Shown piece by piece: positions 42,680 through 54,764 of a stretch of 64,000 nucleotides of DNA. Numbering within the stretch: the first letter of the stretch is position 1; the number at the start of each line of letters is the position of its first letter. This DNA comes from Ligustrum vulgare (Eukaryota > Streptophyta > Magnoliopsida > Lamiales > Oleaceae): assembly GCA_963555705.1 (NCBI GenBank), contig OY743172.1, positions 27,465,446-27,529,445 on the forward strand, given 5' to 3'. Both the position numbers and the translations under genes were made by a program. The notes beneath the pieces are model-generated. The model made no database searches. It had not been told where the DNA came from and was given only the letters and a program-made list of their open reading frames with translations.

Positions 42680-45600
42680 CTACTCATCACGTCTTGCCTT
42701 CTTCAAGGTTTTTACCATGCCTTTCGCGATTTTCCAGAACCAGAATATGTTCATTATTGTCAACACTGGGGATACAGTCAGCAAGCTGTAGAAGCCCAAA
42801 GGGTACACTTCCTTCACCTGAACAAAAAAGGAACAAAAATGTTGATAATTATATGATGAAATTTAAGAGTTACATATTTGTCCTGACAAAGGTATTGATT
42901 CTCTGTGTTTAGTTGCACTTCAATGTTTAAGCTGCTTTTGTGGCTTCAAGAGACCTTGGTGCACACTTGCTCTTCGTATATATGTTATTTCAAAAGAGAG
43001 GAGAGAAACTAGGAAGACATTGGACGCTTATAACATGTTTGATAAGGTAGAATCGGCGCCAAAATGTAATGTTAAGGAAGAAAAATGGCTAAACTCTTGT
43101 CCATTCTTGTCAAATACTGTGTTGCACCTACACTTCCATCAAATGGACTCTTCAATTCATACACTCAAGTGCCCGTGTTGAAAACTCCATAGTGGGCAGG
43201 GGTGAAAGGTGGATTTTTCCATTTTAAGCATTTTGTGTATAGAAGTGTAGATGTTTGCGAAAAATGAACACACATGGACACATACCAGTGTAGATGCAAG
43301 TACAGGGTCCATGTAACATCTCATATCAAGTTATCAACATATTTTATTGACGACAGGAATTCCAAATTATAGTGAATTGTTAAAATTACAAACATGGATA
43401 AGATCTTATAGTAATCTTAATTCGACCAGGACACCAAGCTTGGTACTATGTCAAATTAGGATCTTTCGGTGGCCAAAAATGTCATCAGATCTTTTAAAAT
43501 TAAAAGTTGGAAAACCAAACTCTAGTCTGTAGTTCTAATTCATTAAATTAATCGGAGAAAAATCACTAACCTGATCAAAATGGATAAACATGTGGTAGAA
43601 AAAGTAGATAAACAAAAGAATCCTTGCTACCTGAAGATCAAAAGTCAATGTGTCATAATGTTAGTTAATGTTCTAAAATACAGAAGTAAATATTTTATAT
43701 GCACATTTACAAAATAATGACGCGGTAATTTAAACAGTTTTGCTACTTGTTAAAGTAGTTTAACAAAAAGGTTGACACATAGCATGTGTAGTACAATCTC
43801 CTCATTTCACCCATCACGTCAACTTTAACATCAACATTTACAATTCCGCCACCTCATCTTTTTGTCAACCTACTCGTACAAGTAGAATTTTTGTAATTCA
43901 AAAATATGATATACTTCTTTTTTGGGGAGAAGACAAAAACACTCTTGTTCCATTTGGATAAATAGAGGGTTAGGTGGCTGATATTCTATCAAATTGCCAA
44001 TTATGCCCTAGTAGTTTCAAAATAACATAATCACATCCACCGGTTTTAAAAACTATGTAAATTAACTCTCACACATTCGCAAACCATGGAATATCATACA
44101 AGGTTTTATATATGATGTGACTAATCCTATGTCCGGAAAAAAAAAATGTTTATATACAATGCAATTAAAATGTCTAATCTGACAAACTTATCACTACAAC
44201 TTGTATTAACACATACCATGTATTGCAATTGAATTCAGACTTACCGTTGTCATATATCAGATTGTATGTTTTCATCCCAATAAAGAATGGCAAGTGGATG
44301 AACCATAATTCCCCAAAAAACCTTTTCACATGCTTTTTTCTTACGTTCATAATTCATGTTTTTGTTCTTTTAATGTAATTCATAGACTAATTTTGTTTGA
44401 CATTTCAATTTCAAGAATTTTTCATGGATGCACACTGAAATTTTCTGTTACTTTTTTGGTCATAAATAAATCTATAATATGGGTTCGTAAAATAAATAGA
44501 TCTAACATATGCTTATGTGCACAATTACAAATTATTTTTAAATACATATCTTCAATCCAACATGCACATAAACGAGAAAAAAGGCCAACATTTTCTTACC
44601 ATCGGCAAACAAGATTGTCCCACCCAACACCGATCAGATGTGCAAGGATTGAAACTCTAAGCAATGGATACAGTTTTGGAATGCCTCCATTTTATTGTAT
44701 ATAATCAGGTCCTCCCCACAGCAGGCTCCAGGTGCGATGGGAAGTATCGAATCGCTGACAGGATTGGGGTTCTTGATTTCTCGACGACGGAAGGGCCAGT
44801 GCCTGAGACTGAGGTGGAGCCTGAAGGTGTTAGTGTCAGCACCGAACAAAGATGGCAAAGTGGCACTGGAGAGGCGTTAAGATTAAGGTTTGAAGAAAGT
44901 TGTAGCAAAAATGTTATTGGGCCTCTGTTTGTAATTAGGGTTTAGTAGTTGGCCCTACAAATTTTATTATTGATTGGGTTTTATTTTTGGTCAGGCTTGG
45001 GTGATTGATTTGGATTACTAGGCTTATTCCGCCGCTGATTGGAAATGGAAGAGAGGCTACGTTGCTCTGATGGGCATCTTCTACTACGCCTCCTCCTTGA
45101 CGACTCCGACGCATCTCGTAGGTAACAAAAATCAACGTTTCTTCTTTTTCTGGGAAGCGTACGCCTCACGCCTCAAGGCATGTGAGGCGTACGCTTCAAA
45201 TGAGCGCCTCAAGGCATAAGGTGTTGTACCTCATAGTGAGGCGTGCCTCCGCCTCACCTTTTTAAACCATGGGTACTAGCCCTTGATTTGTTGCAGTTAT
45301 GCGGTCCGACTATATCCCGATGGAACTAAACGACTTGAACTATGCTCGAGGACGTAATATGTATCCACAATCAGCTCAGGAGCAGCACTATGGGATCAAA
45401 TTCGTAAAAGTATTACTAACATCATGCGTGTGACATAGTGTTGAATTATGTGCAGGTTTGGTTATTAGAGATAAGTAATTTAAAAATAATTTGTAATTGT
45501 CATGAAAGCATATGTTAAATATACTTATTTTACGAACTTTTGTTATAGATTTATTTACGACCATCAAAATTAGTTTATGAAATACCAAAAAAAGGACAAA

Positions 45601-47023
45601 ACATGAATTATGAACGTGACAAAACAAAAGTATGTGAAAGGGTATTTTGGAAAATTATTGTTCATCTACTTGTCCCCCTTTATTGGAATGACAGTACAAA
45701 ACTTACATATGACAATGGTAAGTTTGAACTTAGTTGTAATATATGGTACGTTTTATACAAGTAGTGTAAGTTGTCAGATTGGACTTCCTCTAATTGAATT
45801 GTTTATAAACACAAAAAGAAATGTTCATATGCAATTAACTCGTCATTTTCAATTGTTAACATGTACCACGTATACCAAACATCATCTTGCAACAACAAAC
45901 AAGAAGAAGCATATAATGAACTAGAATAGAATCACCATACCAGCCACCCTAAGAACAAAGCAACACCATTGAAGATGTACAGTTTAGACGACTTCTGACC
46001 AGCAACATCAAGATACCTGCACATATATGAGCAACGTAAATATTGGACACGAGGAGATGGAAAAGGGAAAGAATACAAATGATTTCATTAGTGTCGGCTT
46101 ACCATCTTAGATTAACAAAGGGAGTTGTGCTCTCAGTAAAGAGAACCATCAGTATGTAAATCAATGCTTGGCCGCTCAAAAGTGATTGAATGATAGAGAA
46201 CAAAGATAGTCCATGGTGCAAAACCTAACAAATGAATTTTCCATTTACATTGTGGTTACTTTTAGTTATTATTTATATTGAAAAAGTATAAAAAGTGAAT
46301 ATTATGCGAATTTTTAAAATTAAAAAATTATTTAAATTTTAAAAATAAATATAAAGTGTGCATAAATTCAATACAAGATGAAATTATGCACCGAATTGGA
46401 CAAATGTTGTTAACAAAAAAGTACAAATACAATACATAGTTGGCACGGTGATTAAAATCTTTAAATTCTTCATTTATAAAGTATAAATTTAATTTATACT
46501 TGCTATTAGTTTTTCTTGTTGAATAAAATGAATATACATTTGATATTTAATAAAATCTTTTAGTTAAAAATATAAAATATTTCTGATAATTAAAAAAAAT
46601 AAAAAAATGATCATCGTAGAGTGCACGAGGAGTGCAGGTATCCAATATGTGTCAGATATGAAAACGCCACCTATTTAGAAATAATATTTACTTAGAACAC
46701 AAAAAATTCCAAGTAACACCAATGGTGGAGCAAGGCACACAGTCCCATAATTCTAATTTCTCCTAAACATAAGAATATATAGGCAAGAAATTATAATCGG
46801 GATTTATTATGAGGTCAAATAAATCTAACTTCTTTCTAATTTGGATTCCATAACAACATAGTAGTTTAAGGTACTTTGTTTCAGTGTACTTACATACTCC
46901 ATGCCACCTAAAGCTGGAAAGTTATAAATAATCATTGCCAAGTCTGTTAGAAAGTAACCAATAGATACCTGCATCATTAATTTAAAAAAAAAAAAAAAAT
47001 CAAATCAAATTAGATGTATTCCT

Positions 47024-47067
<44 letters not shown>

Positions 47068-50000
47068 GTCCCCAAAAGTGTAAAATTAAGGCCCTTTTTG
47101 GTCCCGGAGTTTTTGGAAAACTTCCCCCAAAAATTTATTTCCAGCCACACATTTTTATGTGACCCGTCACTTTCACACTTTTCTACCTCTTTTGAACCAC
47201 ACATTCTTTCAAAAATCCAAATTTCTTCCAAAATATCATTTACCAAACAGACTAAAATTGTTTTGGTTAAAGAACATCTAGGTGATCTTCATTTAAATGT
47301 CTTTACATCATATCATAAAGTTAAAGGGCATTGAATTTTTAGTATAGTTTTGTCAAGAAAATGTGCAATATTGAAGTTTAAGGAAATATTCTCTTTAGTC
47401 GATGATTAAGCATGAAGAATATTTGATAATAAGTTAATAAAAATAAGAGAAAAAATCAATAAAATAACTATTAATTATTCCAAGTGTAACTTCAAGACAT
47501 TGCTGTTGGAATATTAACACACCCCCAGTATGGTATCTGATAAAGTTGATGTTCTATTGACGATCAACTCATCATCAGATTCATCAAATAGATTTGATGC
47601 AAGAAAGAGATATAGAGAACCAGCTGACACAATAATGGCATGAAAAGTAGAGAACCCCCTGCGATTACGAAAACTTCATTAGCCTACATATGAAATTGAC
47701 TAAATAAACTTCATTAGCCTACATATGAAAGCATAGATTTACATGAGAAATACAAATTACCGGTTGTTCCATTCAAGTTTCACATTGTTGTCGAGTTTGT
47801 TGTATCCCTTGAATAATATAGGGCTAATCACACCTGTTAATTCATAAACCTTCAACAGAAAAATGGGAAATCTTCAAAAGGTATGGTATCAGAAAGTACC
47901 AACGTATGCTGAAGAATCATAAGATTTTCCAAATGCATTTTTCATTCAGCATTAACGGAAGGTGAAAATATTTTTAAAAAATAAGTACATAAAAGGATGA
48001 TATGTAACCAAATTAAGGATTACAACAAGTCAACAAGTCATAGCAGGGTCATCCCACGTCCCCAACTACGGAACAGATTTATGAGCAACCTCGTTGGGTG
48101 TGCAAGGCTACCATGCAGATGGGGATTCCCCGCAACTGGGTCCCACTTTGAACTCCAAATAGTGCCTTCTGGAGGTATCAACCTGTGGGGGCCAATTTTG
48201 CATATCACTTAGCCACCAGGTAGGCCCTTGTTTGGCCCCTTCAGGGATCCTTCGCCAACCCCACCCCGCAGTGACCCTCGTGCCACTTCACAATGAGTTG
48301 GGTTGCGTCTTGCCTCCTTCAAGATCCATTCTATATCTCCTCATTACGCTGAAACCTTGATGCACATCCTCATGTGATTGTCGCCTTTTCAAGCATTCAC
48401 CCTCGAGTCAGTGAAACCGACACACATTGTCTATGCTCTTCAAGCCTTTGGAACAAGGACCACATTGGGAAATCTTTCATGATACATGCGTCAAATGCAG
48501 TGTTCTAAAATGCGTAATGCGTTGCGATGCGTCGAGGTCGAGAATCAAGAATCACAAGTTTAGGCGTGTCAATGCGAAGAATAAGCGTCATAATGCGTTT
48601 CGTATTTTTAATATTATTTTAATTATTTTAAGACATTAAATATATTTTTATATAAAAAAATAGATTTTTTACCCTTAAATAAAAAAAAAATAAAAAAAAA
48701 AACGGGATTAGGCGGCGCCTAGGCGGGATTAATCCCGCCTAGGCGCGCCTAGGCAGTCAAAAAAAACCGTTGACCGCATTTTTTCGCGCATACCACTTAT
48801 TCGACGCGTTTTGGTCACGCACCGCGCCTAGGCGGCGCATTTGCGCGCATTTTAGAACACTGGTCAAATGTATGGTTTGCTTCCAATTGTTTATCAACAT
48901 CTTGCTACATTATCTTTGGCCTTTCTGACCATATAACCCTTTTCTTCTACTTGATTGGCCATATGGGCCATCACAGAAGTGATGAGATGTCACAATTTGG
49001 TCAATCCCGCACATGTCCATAAGCTCTCAAGTAAAGATGTCCCTGCTCTGTAAGGGCACATATTTGTTATCTCGCACAAACTTTTTAAGTGCACTTTGAA
49101 GTGATCCTTAGTTTCTTTTGTTCTGATCCTACAAAAATTTTGCTCATTCTTACTTTTACTTTCTCGGCTTCTTCTACATGCTTATCTGCTTGGCTAAAAC
49201 TATTTTCAAGCTCATGTCACATATGTAGGTGGAGATTGATCAGAAGATGAAAAACCGTCCTCACCTTAATACATTGATCAAGATGGCTGACAGCAATTTC
49301 AAGTCTAGAACATCCAAAGCCTATTTGTTGAACCTTTGAATGTAATCACGTAGGACTACCTTTCTTCTTCCCTTGCATTTAGCTACCCAAAGTCTTAAAC
49401 CATTGCTAGCACCAGAAAAGTGCACGAGGAAATGGTTGCTAAAATCTTCGAATCTATTAATGGACTGGTGGGGTAGTTGGAAAACCGTGTTGGTATCATA
49501 CACGTGATGGAATAAAAAATGCAATACAGCAACATGACGCTATCAATTCATTCCAAGCACTCCCTTGGATCAGAGGTTTCACATGCACCGGCAAAACAAG
49601 CAACTTGCCGTAGGGTAGTGGTTGCTCTCCATATCAGTGTCAATCTTACACTTGACCAGATTCGGGCCACTCTTTCTATACAAGAGTTGGAGTAGATCTT
49701 CGTATGACGTAGTAGATTTCCCTTTGAATTGATGCGTCTTTCTTAGTTGGAAGTGGAAGGTTAGAAGGTGATGCTAGTGGGTGTAATGAGTTGAATTTAA
49801 GCAGGGTTTATCAGCCTCAAAAAACACACCTGTCGGAGTAATCATCAAACCTCAAACTTTTCCCAGATAAACCTACCACAATCTCCTCCTCTCCTCAACC
49901 CAAACTTACAACAGAAAGATAGGGTGCAATGTAGTTAAAATTGAGTGCCACGAATTTTTTTATTTTGAAAAATTACTGCCTAACATCAAAAACCATTTTA

Positions 50001-50294
50001 CCTATTCAGTTTCCATACAAAATTACCCCCATGAAATTCCTTTTACTATACAAAACTCTGAAGGGAACAACAAAATCTACAGTTTCCCATTTCGTGTGAA
50101 ATTTTTGCAAGGGCGTAGAATGGAATTTCACACGCAAAATACAAACACGGCCAAGAGCTTAGTACAACAAAAAAGGAATTCATACTCACAGTTTTGCACA
50201 TGATGATACCAGCAAAAATAGAAGACAACCAGAGCAATTCTTCTCTTCGAGACGTATGTCCCGCAATGTCTATTAACCCAATTAAGGTTTCCAT
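42680..50294 (-). CDS. TLC-domain (TRAM/LAG1/CLN8) multi-pass membrane protein
   Basis: Eight exons on minus, all with canonical GT/AG and matching phases: 50190-50294, 47761-47849, 47523-47658, 46894-46968, 46103-46224, 45941-46016, 43571-43630, 42680-42817 (266 aa). The sequence shows the TLC pattern: WNNRGFSTFHAI, SIGYFLTDLAMI, LGGMEYVLHHGLSLFS, FTESTTPFVNLRWYLD, ARILLFIYFFYHMF and a last span NIFWFWKIAKGM, with a basic tail KKARRDE that could be a dilysine-like retrieval signal. About six to seven hydrophobic spans are visible. It resembles plant TMEM56/TLCD4-like proteins rather than ceramide synthases, having no Lag1 homeobox part. Likely an ER or endomembrane lipid-related protein; the reaction is unknown. 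Intact despite three insertions in introns 1 and 6. Confidence 0.9.
44135..45830. mobile_element. DNA element with ~430-bp inverted terminal arms, in TLC intron 6
   Basis: The left arm (about 44135-44580) and right arm (about 45430-45830) are inverted copies: TTACGTTCATAATTCATG at 44341 faces its complement at about 45602-45619, and the match extends outward through AATCTGACA, TTACCRTTGTCATATRT and CCAATAAAG words. Internal sequence 44585-45430 is unrelated and partly GC-richer. Long-TIR MULEs and Pack-MULEs have this form. The outermost ends and target duplication could not be fixed. Confidence 0.6.
44690..45130. other. GC-richer internal cargo of the long-TIR element
   Basis: Several overlapping ORFs of 60-90 codons occur on both strands with coding-like GC content, but I recognise no family. 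It may be a captured exon or UTR fragment of a host gene. At 45165-45270 a patch of GCCTCAAGGC-type words ending TTTTTAAACCATGG looks like a piece of another MITE. Confidence 0.35.
47026..47064. repeat. (TA)n microsatellite in TLC intron 3
   Basis: A TA dinucleotide run of about 38 bp. Short ORFs through it (poly Ile-Tyr) are not real genes. Confidence 0.95.
48498..48862. mobile_element. hAT MITE (365 bp) in TLC intron 1, perfect TSD
   Basis: Perfect 15-bp terminal inverted repeat CAGTGTTCTAAAATGC / GCATTTTAGAACACTG and perfect 8-bp duplication GTCAAATG at 48490-48497 and 48863-48870. The interior has mirrored GGCGCCTAGGCG and GCGCATTTT words. Noncoding. Confidence 0.92.
49240..49700 (-). 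pseudogene. Ty3-type gag fragment in TLC intron 1
   Basis: On minus, fragments such as SPLIDSK, then FLVHFSGA, and at the end VITFKGSTN / RDYIQRFNK recall the gag capsid region of plant Ty3 elements (…F…HF…R…ESLRDYIKRFN). Frames change several times. Too decayed for lineage assignment. Confidence 0.5.
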
Positions 50295-51111
50295 ACTTCA
50301 CACCCACTACTCTGCACACAGTTCCCACGAGATTATGTAGAAAAACAAAACAAACCAAATCAGCTATAAACGTGTAAAAAATAGGCCCATAATGAATTTT
50401 TCTGTGTGTGTATTACAAGGTTAAGACTTACCAGGGCAAAGTTTCAATAAGTCGAACAGCTCAAAGAGGAAGCAGGGCAGTTTTACACGGAAGGTCAAAG
50501 GTGCATACTGCTCGCTCGCTCGCTCGCTCTGTGTGTGTATATACACATGTATAGCGAGACGGGGAGATTTTGAAGTGACAGATTATGGGTAAAATTAACA
50601 AATGACCACCTAACTTGTTAAAAGTTACTACGTAACCACACAACTTTAAAATATATCTCAATTGTCACCTAACTTCAACAAAATTTCTAATTAGCCACCT
50701 AATTTCAAAATGTATCTCAATGACCATCTAACATACAATATAATATCTACTTGATCACTCAACTTCAAATAGTACAGTATAATCTTCTAAAGTAATACTC
50801 GATAAATTAATAACATCTAATAAATAATCAATTAATGAACACGGGTCAAATAAAAGATATTGAACAACTTAATACTACTTCATTCGGTGGCGGTTTAAAT
50901 GGGGTATTTAAACCCAAATTTAAACTATATAATTTCTCAAACCACTTTTTAACTACACATATTTTCTCTCCAATTTTTAACATTTTACCTAAAAAAAAAT
51001 AAAAAATCTTCTCTATCAAATTTAAATGACCGCCGAACACTCCATAAATTAATGAACATTTATGAATTAAAAGATATTAATCAATATATAGTTCGACGTA
51101 GGTATTTAATT
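50295..51111. other. Upstream region of the TLC gene
   Basis: It contains a (CTCG)n run at 50511-50530 next to a TG/TA run, likely in the 5' leader or promoter. From 50600 to 50760 there are imperfect repeats of the type CACCTAACTTCAA about every 45 bp. No TATA box can be assigned with confidence. Confidence 0.4.
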
Positions 51112-51245
51112 ATTTTATAAATAGCATTCGTTGATGTGGTATTAATCCAACGAAATAGATTAAAAAATTATTATCACCCAGATAATAAAGAATTGTTTTA
51201 TTTTATAAATAGCATTCATTGATGTGGTATAAAGAATTGTTTGAT
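51112..51245. repeat. ~91-bp tandem duplication at the retrotransposon break
   Basis: TTTTATAAATAGCATTCGTT near 51112 recurs as TTTTATAAATAGCATTCATT near 51203, each followed by GATGTGGTAT. The second copy abuts the truncated integrase at 51246. Confidence 0.75.
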
Positions 51246-52160
51246 TTAGAACTCTTCACACCACCTTTTAAGTCCAGATTCTTGAAATTGTCGCCCGTTG
51301 TCTGATATTAATGCCCTCGGTATCCCGAAACGACTGACAATGTTTTTCCACAGGAATTTCTTCACCTCATGCTCAGAGATTTTAGCTACTGCTTCTGCCT
51401 CCACCCATTTGGTAAAATAATCGATGGCTACTATCAGGAATTTGCGTTGTCCCGGGGCAGGCGGGAATGGCCCTAGGATATCTATTCCCCATTGATCGAA
51501 AGGGCAGGGACCTGCAATCGGTTGGAGAGGAGTTGCGGGCTGGTGATGGATGTTGCCATGAAATTGGCAAGATTTGCATTTTCTCACTATCTCTTCTGCG
51601 TCTAACTTCATAGTTGGCCAGTAATACCCTTGCCTCAGTACTTTAGCAGCAAGAGTTCTTCCTCCTACGTGTCCACCACAAATGCCTTGATGTACTTCTC
51701 TCAAAATGTAATCCGCTTCATTTGGGTTTAAGCACTTCAGCAGGGGTTGGGTGAATGAGCGCCTGTAAAGTTCATCTTGAAGCATGGTGTACTTGGCACT
51801 TTTCTTTGCTATCACCCTCATCTCTTCTTTTGTAGTTGCCACATAGTTTCCAGTTAGGTAGTCAATTATATCATTCTTCCAGCATTTCTCCTCTTGTTGA
51901 CTTGCCACCACCAGGATTTCTTCTACACTTCGATTTCGGAGCTGCTGCAGAACTACGGTGGCACCATCCTGTAATTGAGTGGAGTTTCCTAATTTCGACA
52001 AAGCATCAGCTTCAAAATTTTCCTCTCGAGGAATTTGCACAATGGTGAATGAAATGAGTTTTGCACACTCTTCTTTTACTTTCTGCAAATATAATCGCAT
52101 CATGTCATCGCGCGCTTCATATTCTCCATTGACCTGCTTCACCACTAACTGGGAGTCACT
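51246..52160 (-). pseudogene. Tat-lineage Ty3 integrase, truncated, with end of second RNase H
   Basis: Minus strand continuing from the RNase H after an in-frame TAG at about 52161. It shows the end of the archaeal-type RNase H (EENFEADALSKLGN), an integrase HHCC finger (HQGICGGHVGG ... CKSCQFHGN) and catalytic core residues in WGIDILGPFPPAPGQ and ALISDNGRQF (two of the three DDE acidic residues). It stops at 51246 before the third, so the integrase C-terminus and the 3' LTR are missing. Confidence 0.85.
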
Positions 52161-52982
52161 CTATGCAATGATCTTTCGGGCTCCCACATGAACCGCCATT
52201 CTGATTCCGACCAGTAGTGCTTCATACTCAGCTTCATTGTTGGACGCTGAAAATTGGAAACTAAGGGTAAAGTTGTGGATATATCCTATTGGATCTTTCA
52301 GAACTAAACCCGCTCCTGCTCCCTGGAGTGATGATGATCCATCAACATGTATTGTCCACTCTAGCTCAATTGGTTGTTCCGGCTGATTCTCCCCGTGCGT
52401 GCACTCCACTATAAAGTCTGCAAGTGCCTGTCCTTTTATGGCAGGTCGCAGCTTATAGTCCAACCCATATTCTCCCAATTCAATTGACCATTTGAGCATC
52501 CTTCCTGAAACATCCGATTTTTCCAATGTCTGCATTAGAGGTTGGTCAGTTAGGACTGTCACTTGGTGCGATTGCAGGTAGGGACGAAGTTTTCTGGCTG
52601 TTGTGACAAGGGCCAATGCTACTTTCTCTTTGGTGGTGTATCTTACTTCGGCTCCATGTAACATTTTGCTCACGTAGTATATTGGTTTTTGTGCTTTCCC
52701 TTCTTCTTTCACAAGTACTGAGCTAACTGCTTCTTCTGACACTGCTAAATAGATGTACAAATGGTCCCCTTCATTTGGTTTTGTTAGCAAGGGAGGTGAT
52801 GATAAATGGTATTTAAGTTTCTCAAGAGCTTCACTGCATTCATTTGTCCATTCGAATTTTTTTTGATTTTCGCAAGATTTTAAAGAAAGGCATACCTTTT
52901 TCGGCTGCACGGGATAGAAATCAGATGAGTGCTGCTATTCTTCCAGTGAGCTTCTGGATCTCCTGAATGTTGTGAGGGGCTG
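52161..52982 (-). pseudogene. RT connection, RNase H and second RNase H of the Tat element
   Basis: After a solo LTR the frame resumes with NIQEIQKLTGRIAAL-like sequence near 52920-52975, then a one-base-type shift into an open frame at 52910: FEWTNECSEALEKLK, RNase H motif VTVLTDQPLMQTLEKSD, and an additional RNase H beginning WTIHVDGSSSLQGAGAG with SNNEAEYEALL. The second (archaeal-type) RNase H is a hallmark of the Tat clade. Confidence 0.85.
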
Positions 52983-53718
52983 TGATGTGTTCCGGACTCT
53001 CGACAATCGGAGTCATAGCAGGCTTGACGGAAAGTTAAATATTCAAGCCAAAATAAAAGTGCAGTCCAGTCAACCATGTCGGAATTGGATGAATAATATA
53101 TATTTTTCGAGTAGAAACAGGTCACCGAGCAAGACTCATGGGCTAAAGCCCTTGAGCCCATTGATTTTAGGACCAAATTCCATCGTTTGGGGCTTCAAAT
53201 TGGCAAATCAATGATGCAGACGAAAATTTACTATATTTCCATAATTATAGGATTTTTAATTATTTTGTTTCCATTTTGGTCTTTAGGTTATTTTCCTAAT
53301 TTAGTATTCTAGTTTAATTAGAATTCTATTTTGAGTAAATTAGCGGTTAGGTTATTTTGCTTATTTATACGCTTTTTTCATTCATTGTAATTAAGACTTT
53401 GATGATTGAATAAAAAGAGATTGAATGTTTTTCAATTGTTTAATGTGTGGATTCACATTACAAACCCAAACTTATCAAGATTGATTATCTTGTGGCGTTC
53501 ATCCAGAACTTATCAAATATTCGCGAGAGTATTTGTGGCGTTAAAATCAGAGACTTATCAAGGAGATTGGCCAAATCCTTATGGCGTTTCGAAAGTCATG
53601 GTTCTTTATTCCGCATCGTCGAGCATCGCGTCGTGAATATCGGGTCATGATTCATCCGTCCAACCACAACCTGAGTTCGGAACTTTCCGGCGTTTCTTCC
53701 GCGCTTCGAATCTCATCA
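52983..53718 (+). mobile_element. Solo LTR (736 bp) inside the Tat pol gene, perfect TSD
   Basis: It begins TGATGTGTTCCGGAC and ends GAATCTCATCA, with TG...CA termini. Perfect 5-bp duplication GGCTG at 52978-52982 and 53719-53723. Removing 52983-53723 rejoins the RT frame between EMTA and PHNIQE. It has a TATA-like TTATTTATACG near 53360 and AATAAAAAG near 53410 on plus. No internal retroelement genes. Confidence 0.82.
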
Positions 53719-54764
53719 GGCTGTCATCTCTTGTATAGCCATTATCTTGTCTGGGTTGATTTCGATACCTCGTTCAGATACCACATATCCTAGGAATTTT
53801 CTAGAGCGTACTCCGAAGGTGCATTTGGCAGGATTAAGCTTCATCCCAAATGTTTTCATGACTTCAATAGCCTGTTGTAGATCATGTATGTGGCATCCCC
53901 CTTTACGAGTTTTTACCAACATATCATCGACATATACCTCCATACTCTTCCCTATTAACCCCTTGAACATTTGGTTCACCAACCTCTGGTAAGTGGCTCC
54001 CGCGTTTTTCAGTCCAAACGGCATTACGCGATAGCAATAGATTTCGCTATCAGTTACGAAGCTAGTTTTCTCTTCGTCTTCCGGAGCCATTCGAATTTGA
54101 TTATACCCTGCAAAAGCGTCCATAAAACTCAACCATTCACATCCTAATGTCGAGTCCACAAGTAGGTCGATTCTAGGGAGCGGAAATGGATCCTTTAGAC
54201 AAGCCCTGTTCAAATCGGTGAAGTCAACACACATCCTCCATGAACCGTTGGCTTTAGGTACCAGTACAATGTTTGCCAACCACTCTGGGTACTTGACTTC
54301 GCGAATGTATCCAGCTTCTAAGAGTTTGTCCACTTCTTGTTCTGCAATTTTTGATCTGTCTGCCCCCATGAACCTTTTTTCTGCTTCTTCGGTCTTATCT
54401 CTGGATCTGCTCGTAGATGGTGGCAGGCGATAGAGGGATCGATGCCAGACATGTCTGTAGGTTTCCATGCAAAAATTTCCCGGTTCTCAATCAAGAAAGC
54501 GCTCAATTTCTGTTCCATCTCTGTGCTAAGGTGGTCACCAATTCTTGTACTTTTGGTCTCATCCTCTTTGTCTAAGGCCAACACTTTTAACACTTCATCT
54601 GACGCTACTGTAAATCGCGCCTCTTTGTCTCTCCTTTCAGAGTTTCCCTGGGATGTGGGCTCCTTCTCCGATGCTAGCATTTTTTGTATATCCGTCACGA
54701 AGCATGTTCGTTCTACAGCTTGATCTCCCCTGACCTCCCCTACTCCTTGAGGTGTTACTTTCAA
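53719..54764 (-). pseudogene. Tat-lineage reverse transcriptase, frameshifted
   Basis: N-terminal leader [17 protein letters not shown] (54764-54400 frame), a frame change near 54380, then the RT core: [72 protein letters not shown] and the catalytic VYVDDMLVK. CVDFTDLN followed by the SFMDAF block is characteristic of Tat elements. The RT catalytic box is intact; the gene is split by the solo LTR at 53718. Confidence 0.9.

Noticed and set aside
47010..47334. ORFs on both strands over a TA run
   Set aside because: Low complexity, inside a TLC-gene intron, no family resemblance.
48040..48330. A tRNA-derived SINE in TLC intron 1
   Set aside because: The sequence is GC-richer than its surroundings, but I could not find proper A and B boxes, a poly(A) tail or a target duplication.
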